Origin: Mucilaginibacter sp. PAMB04168
Lineage (GTDB): Bacteria; Bacteroidota; Bacteroidia; Sphingobacteriales; Sphingobacteriaceae
Assembly: GCF_039634365.2 (NCBI RefSeq)
Contig: NZ_CP155079.2
Coordinates: 558,001-622,000 of the forward strand
DNA length: 64,000 nucleotides
Direction: 5' to 3'
Part shown: one piece after another, positions 34,521-43,059 of the stretch
How positions within the stretch are numbered: the first letter of the stretch is position 1
Layout of the letters: every line of letters starts with the position of its first letter
The notes under the pieces: model-generated
The model's database searches: none
Seen by the model: the letters and a program-made list of their open reading frames with translations, nothing else
What the model was told of the DNA's origin: nothing
Position numbers and translations under genes: made by a program

Positions 34521-35477
34521 TTACAAATTTAAGCTATTCTTTAAGTTTTTCAGCATTTCTTCCGTAAGTCGTTTCAGGTCGTATTCCGGCTGCCAGTTCC
34601 AGTCGGTTTTAGCCTGGCTGTCATCAATAGATTGCGGCCAGCTGTCGGCAATAGCCTGGCGAGGATCATGATTAGCATAGCTAATTGAAAAATCGGGCAT
34701 TTGCTGCTTAATCTGCTCGGCTAGTTGAGCTGGTGTAAAACTCATGCCCGCTAAATTATAACTGGAGCGGATACTGATGTTTTCGGCAGGTGCTTCCATT
34801 AAATTCAAGGTTGCCCGAATGGCATCATCCATATACATCATAGGCAGCATGGTGTTGGCCGACAAAAAGCTTTGATAAGTGCCTGTTTTTAAAGCTTCGT
34901 AAAATATATGGATGGCATAATCTGTAGTGCCCCCGCCAGGAGCGGCTTTCCAACTGATGATGCCCGGATATCGTATACTGCGTACATCAAGCCCATGTTT
35001 GGCGTGGTAATATTCGCACCAGCGTTCACCTGCCAGCTTGCTAAAACCATAAACAGTATTAGGATCCATTATGCAATACTGCGGGGTGTTTTGCTTGGGC
35101 GAGTTTGGTCCGAAAACAGCAATAGAGCTTGGCCAGAAAACTTTGGCTGTGCCAAACTCCACGGCCAGGTCAAGTACATGAATGAGGCCGTTCATGTTCA
35201 GATCCCAGGCCAGCTTGGGCTTTTGTTCTCCTGTGGCCGAAAGTATGGCAGCTAACAAGTAAACCTGCGTAGGCTGGTGCTTATGAAACAGATGGTGCAG
35301 GTTCTCCTTATCCAACACGTTTGCAAACTCAAACGGGCCGCTATTGCGTATAGCATAAGCCGGATTGTTAATATCAGAGGCGATAACTTGCTCTGCTCCG
35401 TACTGATTTCTTAAGGCTGTTACCAGTTCGGTGCCAATTTGGCCATTAGCGCCTATCACTAAAATCTTCTCGCTCAT
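34521..35477 (-). CDS. L-threonine 3-dehydrogenase, SDR type
   Basis: The 318-residue protein is an extended short-chain dehydrogenase with the Rossmann motif VIGANGQIG (7-15) and the catalytic Tyr/Lys in YGFSKLAGE (about 142-150). RSIRYPGIISWKAAPGGGTT (about 166-185) and AENISIRSSYNLAGMSFTP (about 223-241) are typical of the UDP-galactose-epimerase-like threonine dehydrogenases found in Bacteroidota, unlike the zinc enzyme of E. coli. It oxidises threonine to 2-amino-3-oxobutyrate, the substrate of Kbl encoded 6 kb away. A general NAD-dependent epimerase is the alternative. Confidence 0.87.
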   Translation of the reverse strand: MSEKILVIGANGQIGTELVTALRNQYGAEQVIASDINNPAYAIRNSGPFEFANVLDKENLHHLFHKHQPTQVYLLAAILSATGEQKPKLAWDLNMNGLIHVLDLAVEFGTAKVFWPSSIAVFGPNSPKQNTPQYCIMDPNTVYGFSKLAGERWCEYYHAKHGLDVRSIRYPGIISWKAAPGGGTTDYAIHIFYEALKTGTYQSFLSANTMLPMMYMDDAIRATLNLMEAPAENISIRSSYNLAGMSFTPAQLAEQIKQQMPDFSISYANHDPRQAIADSWPQSIDDSQAKTDWNWQPEYDLKRLTEEMLKNLKNSLNL

Positions 35478-35499
35478 GCAATATAATATTTGGACGTTA

Positions 35500-35507
35500 C
35501 AAAGTTA
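35500..35507 (-). promoter_or_regulatory. -7 box of the threonine dehydrogenase promoter
   Basis: On the minus strand TAACTTTG (35507-35500) matches TAnnTTTG, 22 bases before the ATG. Confidence 0.5.
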
Positions 35508-35557
35508 AAAAAATGACTTTAAACCCGCTATATATAACAATTAAACGTGTTCTTGAG

Positions 35558-35631
35558 CAATCGTACTTCTGCTAATAAAGTTTACCGTATTTGCGTTGTT
35601 AAAATACGTGAAATTTTATTTTGTACGATTG
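35558..35631. other. Nested inverted repeats between tdh and asd
   Basis: CAATCGTAC (35558-35566) pairs perfectly with GTACGATTG (35623-35631), and inside it CGTATTT (35586-35592) pairs with AAATACG (35602-35608). The element lies in the 290-base divergent region, upstream of both predicted promoters, so it is not in either leader. It could be a cruciform, a regulator site or a small RNA. Confidence 0.5.
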
Positions 35632-35693
35632 TTAAAATGCCGGGTGCTGAAACCCATTCAAAAGGCGCTAAAACCAGCTTTAAGGGCTTATAG

Positions 35694-35727
35694 TTGAGAT
35701 TATTTTGTTAAATAATATGTACATTTG
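35694..35727 (+). promoter_or_regulatory. asd promoter
   Basis: TTG at 35694-35696 and TACATTTG at 35720-35727 (exact TAnnTTTG) are 23 bases apart. The -7 box ends 40 bases before the asd ATG. Confidence 0.55.
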
Positions 35728-35767
35728 AAAATTAACGTTTTTTAATTATTAAAGTTTAAACAAGACA

Positions 35768-36775
35768 ATGAAAGTCGCAGTAGTAGGTGCCACCGGTTTG
35801 GTGGGTACTAAAATGTTGCAGATTCTGGAAGAACGCAACTTTCCGGTAACAGAGTTAATTCCCGTTGCTTCAGCAAAAAGTGTAGGTAAAGAAGTTACTT
35901 ATAAGGGTAAGCAATACAAGGTGGTTTCTGTTGAGGATGCGATAAAGCAAAAGCCTGATCTGGCCTTGTTTTCGGCTGGCGGCAGTACTTCATTGGAGCA
36001 AGCACCTTTGTTTGCCGAGGCCGGTATTACCGTTATCGATAATTCATCGGCCTGGCGCATGGATCCTACCAAGAAACTTGTAGTACCGGAGGTTAACGCT
36101 GATGTGTTAACAGCTGAGGATAAAATCATTGCCAACCCTAACTGCTCAACTATACAAATGGTAGTGGCCTTAAAACCCCTGCACGATCAATACAAGATTA
36201 AACGCGTAGTGGTATCCACTTACCAATCGGTAACCGGTACGGGCGTAAAAGCGGTTGATCAATTGTTCAACGAGCGTAAAGGTATTGATGGCCCAATGGC
36301 TTATCCATACAAAATTGACTTGAACGTATTGCCGCATATCGACGTTTTTCAGGACAATGGTTATACCAAAGAGGAAATGAAAATGGTGCTGGAAACCAAA
36401 AAGATCATGGGTGATGACAGTATTCGCGTAACAGCTACAACGGTACGCATCCCGGTTATGGGCGGTCATTCGGAATCAGTTAACATTGAGTTCGAAAATG
36501 ATTTTGACCTTACCGAAGTGCGCGACCTGCTGAGCAAAGCGCCAGGTGTGGTTGTGGTTGATGATGTAGCCAAACTACAATATCCAACACCGCTTGAAGC
36601 GCACGAGAAAGACGAAGTATTTGTGGGCCGCATCCGTCGCGATGAAACCCAGCCTAATACCTTAAACTGCTGGATAGTATCAGACAACTTGCGTAAAGGT
36701 GCTGCTACCAATGCCGTGCAAATTGCGGAGTACCTGGTAGCAAAAAACCTGGTAGGTGCGGCGGTAGAAGCGTAA
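35768..36775 (+). CDS. asd: Aspartate-semialdehyde dehydrogenase
   Basis: The 335-residue protein has the N-terminal NADP-binding motif VVGATGLVGTKML (4-16). The active cysteine is in ANPNCSTIQMVVALKPL (about 125-141), the substrate-binding stretch STYQSVTGTGVKAV follows (about 154-167), and the active-site histidine is in IPVMGGHSESVNI (about 232-244). It reduces aspartyl phosphate to aspartate semialdehyde on the route to lysine, threonine and methionine. It is monocistronic, with its own promoter and a terminator directly after. Confidence 0.95.
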   Translation: MKVAVVGATGLVGTKMLQILEERNFPVTELIPVASAKSVGKEVTYKGKQYKVVSVEDAIKQKPDLALFSAGGSTSLEQAPLFAEAGITVIDNSSAWRMDPTKKLVVPEVNADVLTAEDKIIANPNCSTIQMVVALKPLHDQYKIKRVVVSTYQSVTGTGVKAVDQLFNERKGIDGPMAYPYKIDLNVLPHIDVFQDNGYTKEEMKMVLETKKIMGDDSIRVTATTVRIPVMGGHSESVNIEFENDFDLTEVRDLLSKAPGVVVVDDVAKLQYPTPLEAHEKDEVFVGRIRRDETQPNTLNCWIVSDNLRKGAATNAVQIAEYLVAKNLVGAAVEA

Positions 36776-36795
36776 TTGTAAAAGTTATAATAAAC

Positions 36796-36830
36796 AAAGA
36801 GGCCGATCTTATTCAAGATCGGCCTCTTTT
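36796..36830. terminator. Strong terminator shared by asd and the opposing gene
   Basis: A perfect 15-bp stem (AAAGAGGCCGATCTT, 36796-36810, with 36815-36829) and a 4-base loop follow asd. The right arm is also coding sequence for the last residues of the opposing gene. Confidence 0.88.
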
Positions 36831-37393
36831 ATGTCTGGTATTTTTTCATTTGGATCTTCGGCATACCAATGCGCTCCTAACTTTAACAAAGAGCGCCATC
36901 GGTTTTTTTTGATGAAAGTAAATCCTAACTGCCTTTTTGCCGAAACCAAAAATCTTTTAAGCATCAGTTCTTTCTCTGCATCCTTTTTTTGTGAAACATC
37001 AGCATCTGTGAGACTGATCGTTTTTCCATTTTTGAATATGATCTTAATGGAAATAAAAGACCTGTACTGCTCGTCGTAATTGTAGCTGTAGAAGCCTAAT
37101 ATTTCGCGCTTTAAATACCCTGTATATTCCTTATTGCCTTCCTTAATATACATCCGCTTCCTGTCAAAATATATGGTTACAGATTTCGACCAATAGTTAA
37201 ATAGCAATTTAAATATGAAGAAGAACAAACCTACAAGCAAATACATGCCACTCATGCCCAGGTAACGATAACCCTTTATAGCATATAAAATGATTAATGG
37301 CCATGTTATCAGTATACAAATAATGAATACGATATGGTTGGGAAGTGAAAGCACTTTTTTAAATACGAACTCTGGCGTGCAGTATTTTTCCAT
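36809..37393 (-). CDS. Membrane protein of unknown function
   Basis: The 194-residue product has two adjacent membrane helices (about residues 16-36 and 45-68). A cytoplasmic domain with a PH-like strand pattern follows (SVTIYFDRKRMYIKEGNKEY, then LGFYSYNYDEQYRSFISIKI and the basic patch FIKKNRWRSLLKLGAHW). It may be a bacterial PH-type or YcxB-like protein; the resemblance is weak. The final residues, KEADLE, are encoded within the asd terminator stem. Confidence 0.75.
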   Translation of the reverse strand: MEKYCTPEFVFKKVLSLPNHIVFIICILITWPLIILYAIKGYRYLGMSGMYLLVGLFFFIFKLLFNYWSKSVTIYFDRKRMYIKEGNKEYTGYLKREILGFYSYNYDEQYRSFISIKIIFKNGKTISLTDADVSQKKDAEKELMLKRFLVSAKRQLGFTFIKKNRWRSLLKLGAHWYAEDPNEKIPDIKEADLE

Positions 37394-37543
37394 CAGCTAA
37401 ATAATCTGAACATAATAAACTGCTCGGGCATTACTTAGTTTTTAAATCATCTGGGTATACCACTCTTTTGCAAAAGCCATATCTCCTTTCTATTATGCTG
37501 TTAATCAATAAAGTTTATCTTGCAATACTATACGCTTTCCATA

Positions 37544-38194
37544 ATGAATGCAGAACCTATAAAGACATTCCATCAAAATAACTATCAGCAAGTGTGCGAC
37601 CAGCTATCTAAACAAGATGCGGATTTTGCCGAAGTTATCCAAAATTATGGCTATCCGCCATTTTGGTCGAGGGCTAATGCTTTTGAATCACTCGTGCATA
37701 TCATTCTCGAGCAGCAGGTGTCGCTGGCTTCGGCTTTATCGGCTTTAAATAAGTTAAAGGAGCGCATACAAGAGGTTACACCTGCCCGGGTGCTGATGCT
37801 TACTGATGAGGAACTGCGTGCCTGCTATTTTAGCCGGCAAAAAACCGCTTATACAAAATATTTGGCCGAAGCTATTTTGAACCGGCAATTGGATTTAGCG
37901 GAGTTGGCCGATTTGCCTGATGATGAAGTACGTAGCCGCCTTACAGCTTTAAAAGGGATAGGCAACTGGACGGTAGATATTTATCTGCTTATGGTTTTAC
38001 ACCGCACCGATATTTTCCCCATCGGCGACCTGGCTATTATTAACGCATTTAAACGGCTAAAACAATTGCCTGCTTCAACCTCCCAGTCGCAACTATTAGC
38101 CTTTGCCGAAACATGGCGGCCCTACCGCAGCATTGCCGCCATGTTGTTGTGGCATTTTTACTTAAGTTCTACAGCGTTAAAAAATAAGGGCTGA
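37544..38194 (+). CDS. DNA-3-methyladenine glycosylase, AlkA/HhH-GPD family
   Basis: Start is the ATG giving MNAEPIKTFHQNNYQQVCDQ; 8 extra residues from an earlier start are unsupported. The 216-residue protein has an HhH-GPD fold with FESLVHIILEQQVSLASALS (about 48-67), the helix-hairpin-helix LTALKGIGNWTVDIYLLMVL (about 132-151), and the catalytic aspartate in TDIFPIGDLAI (Asp160 region). It lacks the C-terminal four-Cys iron-sulfur motif of EndoIII/MutY. It removes alkylated bases such as 3-methyladenine. It lacks the AlkA N-terminal domain, which is a known short form. Confidence 0.9.
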   Translation: MNAEPIKTFHQNNYQQVCDQLSKQDADFAEVIQNYGYPPFWSRANAFESLVHIILEQQVSLASALSALNKLKERIQEVTPARVLMLTDEELRACYFSRQKTAYTKYLAEAILNRQLDLAELADLPDDEVRSRLTALKGIGNWTVDIYLLMVLHRTDIFPIGDLAIINAFKRLKQLPASTSQSQLLAFAETWRPYRSIAAMLLWHFYLSSTALKNKG

Positions 38195-38246
38195 TAGTAA
38201 AACAGGGTTGTGTAGCATTTTAGCTCTTATTTCTTGCATATAGGTC

Positions 38247-40865
38247 TTACAATCCGTTTCTTTCTTTTTCCTGATAATCCTGTACAATACCTACGGCGTT
38301 ATGTACGGCATCGCTTAAGGTGGTTATAAAGGCGCCTGGTTTAGCCAGTTGTATGGCGTATTCAATAGGGTCTAACTGGCTGTCAAGCACGTCGCACGGC
38401 AAGTTGGGGTTTACCTCATGTACGCCCTCACGCATAAGGCCAATTATATTTTCACGGGTGCGGCCACGCAGGTGATCTTCCTGCCGTAACAGTATATGAT
38501 CAAACATAGTAGCGGCAATACGACCCAATTCGCGGATGTCTTCATCTCGGCGGTCGCCGGTACCGGCAATCAACCCTATTTTCTGTGGCGATTCAATATT
38601 GGCTAAAAACTCCTTTATACCATGGTAACCATCGGGGTTGTGGGCAAAATCCACCATAAACCTAAAATCCTTAAAGTTAAAGATATTCATGCGCCCGGGG
38701 GTTTGGCTGGCCGATGGTACAAAGGTGTGCAGGGATGTTTTAATATCTTCCGTTTTAAAGCCCCATAAGTAAGTAGCTAACGTAGCAGCCAGCACATTCT
38801 CAATCATAAAGGTAACCGTACCGCCAAAGGTTACCGGTATTTCGGTTACTCTTTGCACACGTATCTTCCAATCGCCTTTTTTTATGGTAACAAAACCGTT
38901 TTCGTACACGCAAGCTATGCCACCTTTTTGGCAATGTGCCTTAATAACCGGGTTGTCCTCGTTACGGCTAAAGTAGGCAATATTGCAATCGGCCTGCTTA
39001 CCAATCTTTACGCAGTACTTGTTATCGGCATTCAGTACGCCCCAGCCGCTTCTTTTAACCGAATCAATAACAACGCTTTTTACCCGCATCAGATCATCGA
39101 GCGTGTGTATATCTGAAATACCCAGGTGGTCTTCCTGTATATTAGTAATTACTCCAATATCGCAATGTCCAAACCCAAGGCCCGAGCGCAGAATGCCACC
39201 GCGCGCTGTTTCGAGTACGGCAAACTCAACCGTAGGATCTTTTAATATAAACTCGGTACTGTTAGGCCCGGTAGTATCGCCCTTTACCATCATCGTGTTT
39301 TGCACATAAATACCGTCTGAGGTGGTAAAGCCTACACGGTAGCCGTTGTTTTTCACAATATGTGCAATAAGGCGTGTTGTGGTGGTTTTGCCGTTGGTGC
39401 CGGTAGTGGCAATAATAGGAATGCGCGACGATTTGCCCTGCGGGTAAAGCATATCCACCACGTGCCCGGCTACATTACGCGGCAAGCCCTCGCTTGGCGC
39501 AATGTGCATTCTAAAACCCGGTGCTGCGTTTACTTCAAGTATTACGCCGCCGTTCTCGGTTAAAGGCTCGGTTAGATTGTTAGCCATCACATCTATACCG
39601 CATATATCCAGTCCAATTATCCTTGAGATGCGTTCGCAGATAAATATATTTTCGGGATGTACCTGGTCGGTAACATCGATAGACGTGCCGCCGGTGCTCA
39701 AATTAGCGGTTGATTTTAAATAAACTATTTCATCTTTGGCCGGCACCGTATCCAGGGTATATCTTTTTTTAGTAAGCAGGTCCATGGTATCACGGTCAAC
39801 CGAAATATGGGTCAGCACATTTTCGTGACCGTATCCGCGGCGCGGGTCGGTGTTCTCCTGGTCAATAAGTTGCTGAATATTTTGCGTACCATCGCCTTTA
39901 ATATGCGCCGGCACACGCAGGGCCGCCGCTACCATTTTGTTATCAATTACCAAAACTCTAAAATCATGCCCGGTAATAAATTTTTCTACAATTACCCGTC
40001 GTGATATACGTGCGGCATGTTCAAAAGCAGCTACAGCTTCTTCTTCAGTTTTTACGTTGATGGTGGCGCCACGGCCATGGTTACCGTCCAGTGGTTTAAA
40101 TACCAACGGGAAGCCCACTTTCCGGATGGCCTCTTTTACTTCGGCGGCCGAAGTAATGGTGATGCCTTTGGCCACCGGGATGGCTTGTTCCTGCAGTATG
40201 CGCTTGGTTTCGTCTTTATTGCCGGCAAGGTCTACCGCTATGCTGCTGGTATGCTCGGTCATGGTGGCGCGTATGCGAACCTGGTTTTTGCCGTAGCCTA
40301 ATTGCACTAACGATTGGTTGTTTAATCTTATCCAGGGTATATCGCGCGATATCGCTTCCTCCACAATAGAACCTGTGCTAGGACCTAACCTTGAATTTTC
40401 CCTTAACTCCCGCATCTCCTGGATATCCTTTTCCAGTGTATAATCTTGTCCGGCAATCAGCGCCTCGGCAATGGCAACGGCAGCTTTAGCGGCAAAAATG
40501 CCAACGTTTTCTTCCACATAGTTAAAAACTACATTGTAAGTGCCCGGTGTTTTGGTTTCGCGGGTGCGGCCAAAGCCGGTATACATGCCGGCCAGGGTTT
40601 GTATTTCTAAGGCAATATGCTCAATCACATGGCCCATCCAGGTACCTTCCTGCACCCGCTCAAAAAAGCCGCCCGGTACGCCTGGCGAACAGCGGTGATT
40701 ATACAGGCTGGGAATCAGTTCTTTAAGGCGCTCATAGAAGCCTTCGATAGTATTGGTTGGCCGCTCCTCCATTTCCTGAAGGTTAAGGCGCATCTGTATT
40801 AATTTTTTGCGGGTTATACTCCATATATTGGGTCCGCGTAGTACCTGTATTTTCTCTATTTTCAT
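38247..40865 (-). CDS. cphA: Cyanophycin synthetase
   Basis: The 872-residue protein has the CphA-specific N-terminal domain (about 1-160, PSLYNHRCSPGVPGGFFERV). An ATP-grasp domain follows (about 215-475) with FKPLDGNHGRGATIN and ILEVNAAPGFRMH, which adds aspartate to the backbone, then a Mur-ligase-like domain (from about 482) with the P-loop TTGTNGKTTTT (487-497), which adds arginine side chains. It makes multi-L-arginyl-poly-L-aspartate, a water-insoluble nitrogen and carbon reserve. It is divergent from the cyanophycinase gene across 166 bases. Length matches cyanobacterial CphA1. Confidence 0.95.
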   Translation of the reverse strand: MKIEKIQVLRGPNIWSITRKKLIQMRLNLQEMEERPTNTIEGFYERLKELIPSLYNHRCSPGVPGGFFERVQEGTWMGHVIEHIALEIQTLAGMYTGFGRTRETKTPGTYNVVFNYVEENVGIFAAKAAVAIAEALIAGQDYTLEKDIQEMRELRENSRLGPSTGSIVEEAISRDIPWIRLNNQSLVQLGYGKNQVRIRATMTEHTSSIAVDLAGNKDETKRILQEQAIPVAKGITITSAAEVKEAIRKVGFPLVFKPLDGNHGRGATINVKTEEEAVAAFEHAARISRRVIVEKFITGHDFRVLVIDNKMVAAALRVPAHIKGDGTQNIQQLIDQENTDPRRGYGHENVLTHISVDRDTMDLLTKKRYTLDTVPAKDEIVYLKSTANLSTGGTSIDVTDQVHPENIFICERISRIIGLDICGIDVMANNLTEPLTENGGVILEVNAAPGFRMHIAPSEGLPRNVAGHVVDMLYPQGKSSRIPIIATTGTNGKTTTTRLIAHIVKNNGYRVGFTTSDGIYVQNTMMVKGDTTGPNSTEFILKDPTVEFAVLETARGGILRSGLGFGHCDIGVITNIQEDHLGISDIHTLDDLMRVKSVVIDSVKRSGWGVLNADNKYCVKIGKQADCNIAYFSRNEDNPVIKAHCQKGGIACVYENGFVTIKKGDWKIRVQRVTEIPVTFGGTVTFMIENVLAATLATYLWGFKTEDIKTSLHTFVPSASQTPGRMNIFNFKDFRFMVDFAHNPDGYHGIKEFLANIESPQKIGLIAGTGDRRDEDIRELGRIAATMFDHILLRQEDHLRGRTRENIIGLMREGVHEVNPNLPCDVLDSQLDPIEYAIQLAKPGAFITTLSDAVHNAVGIVQDYQEKERNGL

Positions 40866-41031
40866 AGGTAAACGTGTCGTTTTTTCGAGATGATGATATT
40901 GATGGAAGCTGAATTTAGCTTTTGTAACAATTCAATGCAATTTTTGATGGTGCAGAGCGATTTTATTTATTTAAAAACTACTTTAACTGCATTTTTATCT
41001 TACTTTGTAATTATTGATTAAACTACTTGCG

Positions 41032-41943
41032 ATGACTGTCCCGAAAGGTAAACTCATTATTATTGGCGGCGCCGTTGATATGGGCACCAACATTAGTGCC
41101 GAAGAACATTTTTTGCAGCCCGATTATCTCAAGTTTTTTGAGCGGGGCATTCTCAGACGGATGATCAATGAATCGGCCAAACAACTAGCCTCAAAAGTAG
41201 AAGTTATTACCACAGCTTCGCAAATACCCGAACTGGTTGGTGAGGAATATGTACGGGCGTTTAACCAGCTTGAAGTAGCTAACGTGAATGTACTAGATAT
41301 CCGCAGCCGGGAGGATGCCAGCCAGCCAGATTACCTGAACCGTATACGCGAAGCCGATGTAGTAATGTTCAGCGGCGGCGACCAACTGCGCCTGAGCGCA
41401 ATTTTTGGCGGCACAGAGTTTTTGCAGATACTGAAAAAGCGTTATTGCCACGAGAACTTCATCATAGCCGGCACATCTGCAGGCGCGGCTGCGGCCTCTA
41501 CCAACATGATCTATCGCGGACAAAGCAGTGATGCACTGGTAAAAGGCGAAGTGCAAATTACTGCCGGACTTGGCTTTATCGATTCGGTTATTATTGATAC
41601 CCACTTTGTGCAGCGTGGCCGTATAGGGCGTTTGTTTTACGCTGTGGCCAGCAACCCAGGCATATTGGGCATTGGGCTGGGTGAGGATGCCGGTCTGCTT
41701 ATCACCGAAGGCAGCCTGATGGAAGCCATAGGCTCAGGGCTTACTATTGTTGTGGACGGTAAAAGCATGGTAGAAACTAATATTTACGATGTTGAGATGG
41801 GCGCACCGGTCTCTATTGACGGCTTAAAGGTACATGTGATGTCAATCTTCGACAAATACGATCTGGCACAGCACCGTTTAATCATCAAAAAGAAAACCAA
41901 GGTAGAGGAAGGCGTTTATTTACAGGTGCCAGACAGAGATTAG
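41032..41943 (+). CDS. cphB: Cyanophycinase
   Basis: I start it at the ATG giving MTVPKGKLIIIGGAVDMG; a TTG 18 bases earlier is less likely. The 303-residue protein is a peptidase S51 family enzyme with the nucleophile Ser149 in AGTSAGAAAAS. FSGGDQLRLSAIFGGTEF (about 113-130) and IDTHFVQRGRIGRLFYAV (about 184-201) are conserved in cyanophycinases. There is no signal peptide, so it acts on intracellular polymer and releases beta-Asp-Arg dipeptides. It pairs with cphA on the other strand and the isoaspartyl peptidase gene downstream. Confidence 0.94.
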   Translation: MTVPKGKLIIIGGAVDMGTNISAEEHFLQPDYLKFFERGILRRMINESAKQLASKVEVITTASQIPELVGEEYVRAFNQLEVANVNVLDIRSREDASQPDYLNRIREADVVMFSGGDQLRLSAIFGGTEFLQILKKRYCHENFIIAGTSAGAAAASTNMIYRGQSSDALVKGEVQITAGLGFIDSVIIDTHFVQRGRIGRLFYAVASNPGILGIGLGEDAGLLITEGSLMEAIGSGLTIVVDGKSMVETNIYDVEMGAPVSIDGLKVHVMSIFDKYDLAQHRLIIKKKTKVEEGVYLQVPDRD

Positions 41944-42093
41944 GTTAGAAGCAGGGTAGGAGTAGAGCTTGTTGTTAAGATGGAATTATAGATAAAATTA
42001 CGTTCCTTAATTAAGTCTAAAGGTGTAGGGCGACGCTTCCGCGAAAAAAGTAACTATCCTTCATAAAATATCTTTCGCTTGTATCAAAACGCC

Positions 42094-42101
42094 TATTTTT
42101 G
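42094..42101 (+). promoter_or_regulatory. -7 box of the isoaspartyl peptidase gene
   Basis: TATTTTTG matches TAnnTTTG, 32 bases before the ATG. It suggests that this gene can be transcribed apart from cphB; no clear -33 box is seen. Confidence 0.4.
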
Positions 42102-42133
42102 TTTTTAAGTAACAATCTAACCTGTTTTACCTT

Positions 42134-42976
42134 ATGAAAATTATTATACATGGCGGCTTTTTCAGCGAATCGGGTACTAACCAGGAGGTGAAGCATGCTA
42201 AGCAGGAAGCCCTAAAGCAAATTGTGCAGCAGGGGTATGATTATCTGCAAACGCACACCGCTACCGAAACAGTGGTTTACACGGTTAGCTTACTCGAGAA
42301 CAATGAGCTTTTCAACGCTGGTACCGGCTCCCAAATACAAAGCGATGGCTGCATACGTTTGAGCGCCTCGCTTATGGACGGCAGAACATTGAAATTTTCG
42401 GGTATAATAAACGTTGAGGAGGTCAAGAACCCTATTCTGATTGCCCAAAAACTGCAAGCTGCAGAAGACAAGGTTTTGAGCGGCAAGGGTGCCCAGCAAT
42501 ACGCCCGTGAGAATGGTTTCGATTATTATAACCCTGAAACACCTCAACGCCGGCAGGAATACGAAACCAAGCTTAATGACTCGATAAGATTAGGCACCGT
42601 TGGCTGTGTAGCACTTGATGCTGATGGCAACCTGGCTGCAGCTACTTCAACCGGTGGTAAGGGCTTTGAAATGCCCGGTCGTGTAAGCGATTCGGCTACG
42701 GTGGCGGGCAACTATGCCAATGGTGTAGCGGCTATATCCTGTACCGGAGTAGGCGAGGATATTGTAAGCGGTGGTGTAGCTACCAAAATTGTGACCCGCG
42801 TGAGCGACGGTATGACTTTGCAACAAGCTACTGAAAAAACTTTAACTGAAATGAAACCTTTTGACGGCTTTGTCGGTATAATTGGGCTTACCGCAGCAGG
42901 CGATATTTATTATGCTGACACTCACCCTTATATGGTGTGGGCATCGTATGACGAGAATATCAAAGTATTTAGTTAA
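42134..42976 (+). CDS. iaaA: Isoaspartyl peptidase/L-asparaginase
   Basis: The 280-residue Ntn-hydrolase begins with MKIIIHGG. NAGTGSQIQSDGCIRLSASL (about 61-80) is present, and the autocleavage/nucleophile threonine is Thr155 in LGTVGCVALDADG, followed by AAATSTGGKGFEMPGRVSDS. Such enzymes hydrolyse beta-aspartyl peptides and asparagine. Directly after cyanophycinase, its likely task is to split beta-Asp-Arg into aspartate and arginine, completing cyanophycin use. It has no signal peptide. The linker before the nucleophile is short, but the family allows that. Confidence 0.92.
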   Translation: MKIIIHGGFFSESGTNQEVKHAKQEALKQIVQQGYDYLQTHTATETVVYTVSLLENNELFNAGTGSQIQSDGCIRLSASLMDGRTLKFSGIINVEEVKNPILIAQKLQAAEDKVLSGKGAQQYARENGFDYYNPETPQRRQEYETKLNDSIRLGTVGCVALDADGNLAAATSTGGKGFEMPGRVSDSATVAGNYANGVAAISCTGVGEDIVSGGVATKIVTRVSDGMTLQQATEKTLTEMKPFDGFVGIIGLTAAGDIYYADTHPYMVWASYDENIKVFS

Positions 42977-43059
42977 ATTACACTTTAATTGCTTTGCGTT
43001 TACTAAAATAGCGGTAATTTTACTTGCTAATTAATTTAAAGAAACTCAACAACAGCTCA

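Noticed and set aside
35558..35631. Lysine riboswitch before asd
   Set aside because: The nested repeats lie upstream of the asd promoter rather than in its leader, and the core sequence does not look like the known lysine aptamer.
41014..41031. TTG start 18 bases upstream of the cyanophycinase ATG
   Set aside because: The ATG at 41032 gives the N-terminus expected for cyanophycinases and the TTG extension adds nothing conserved.
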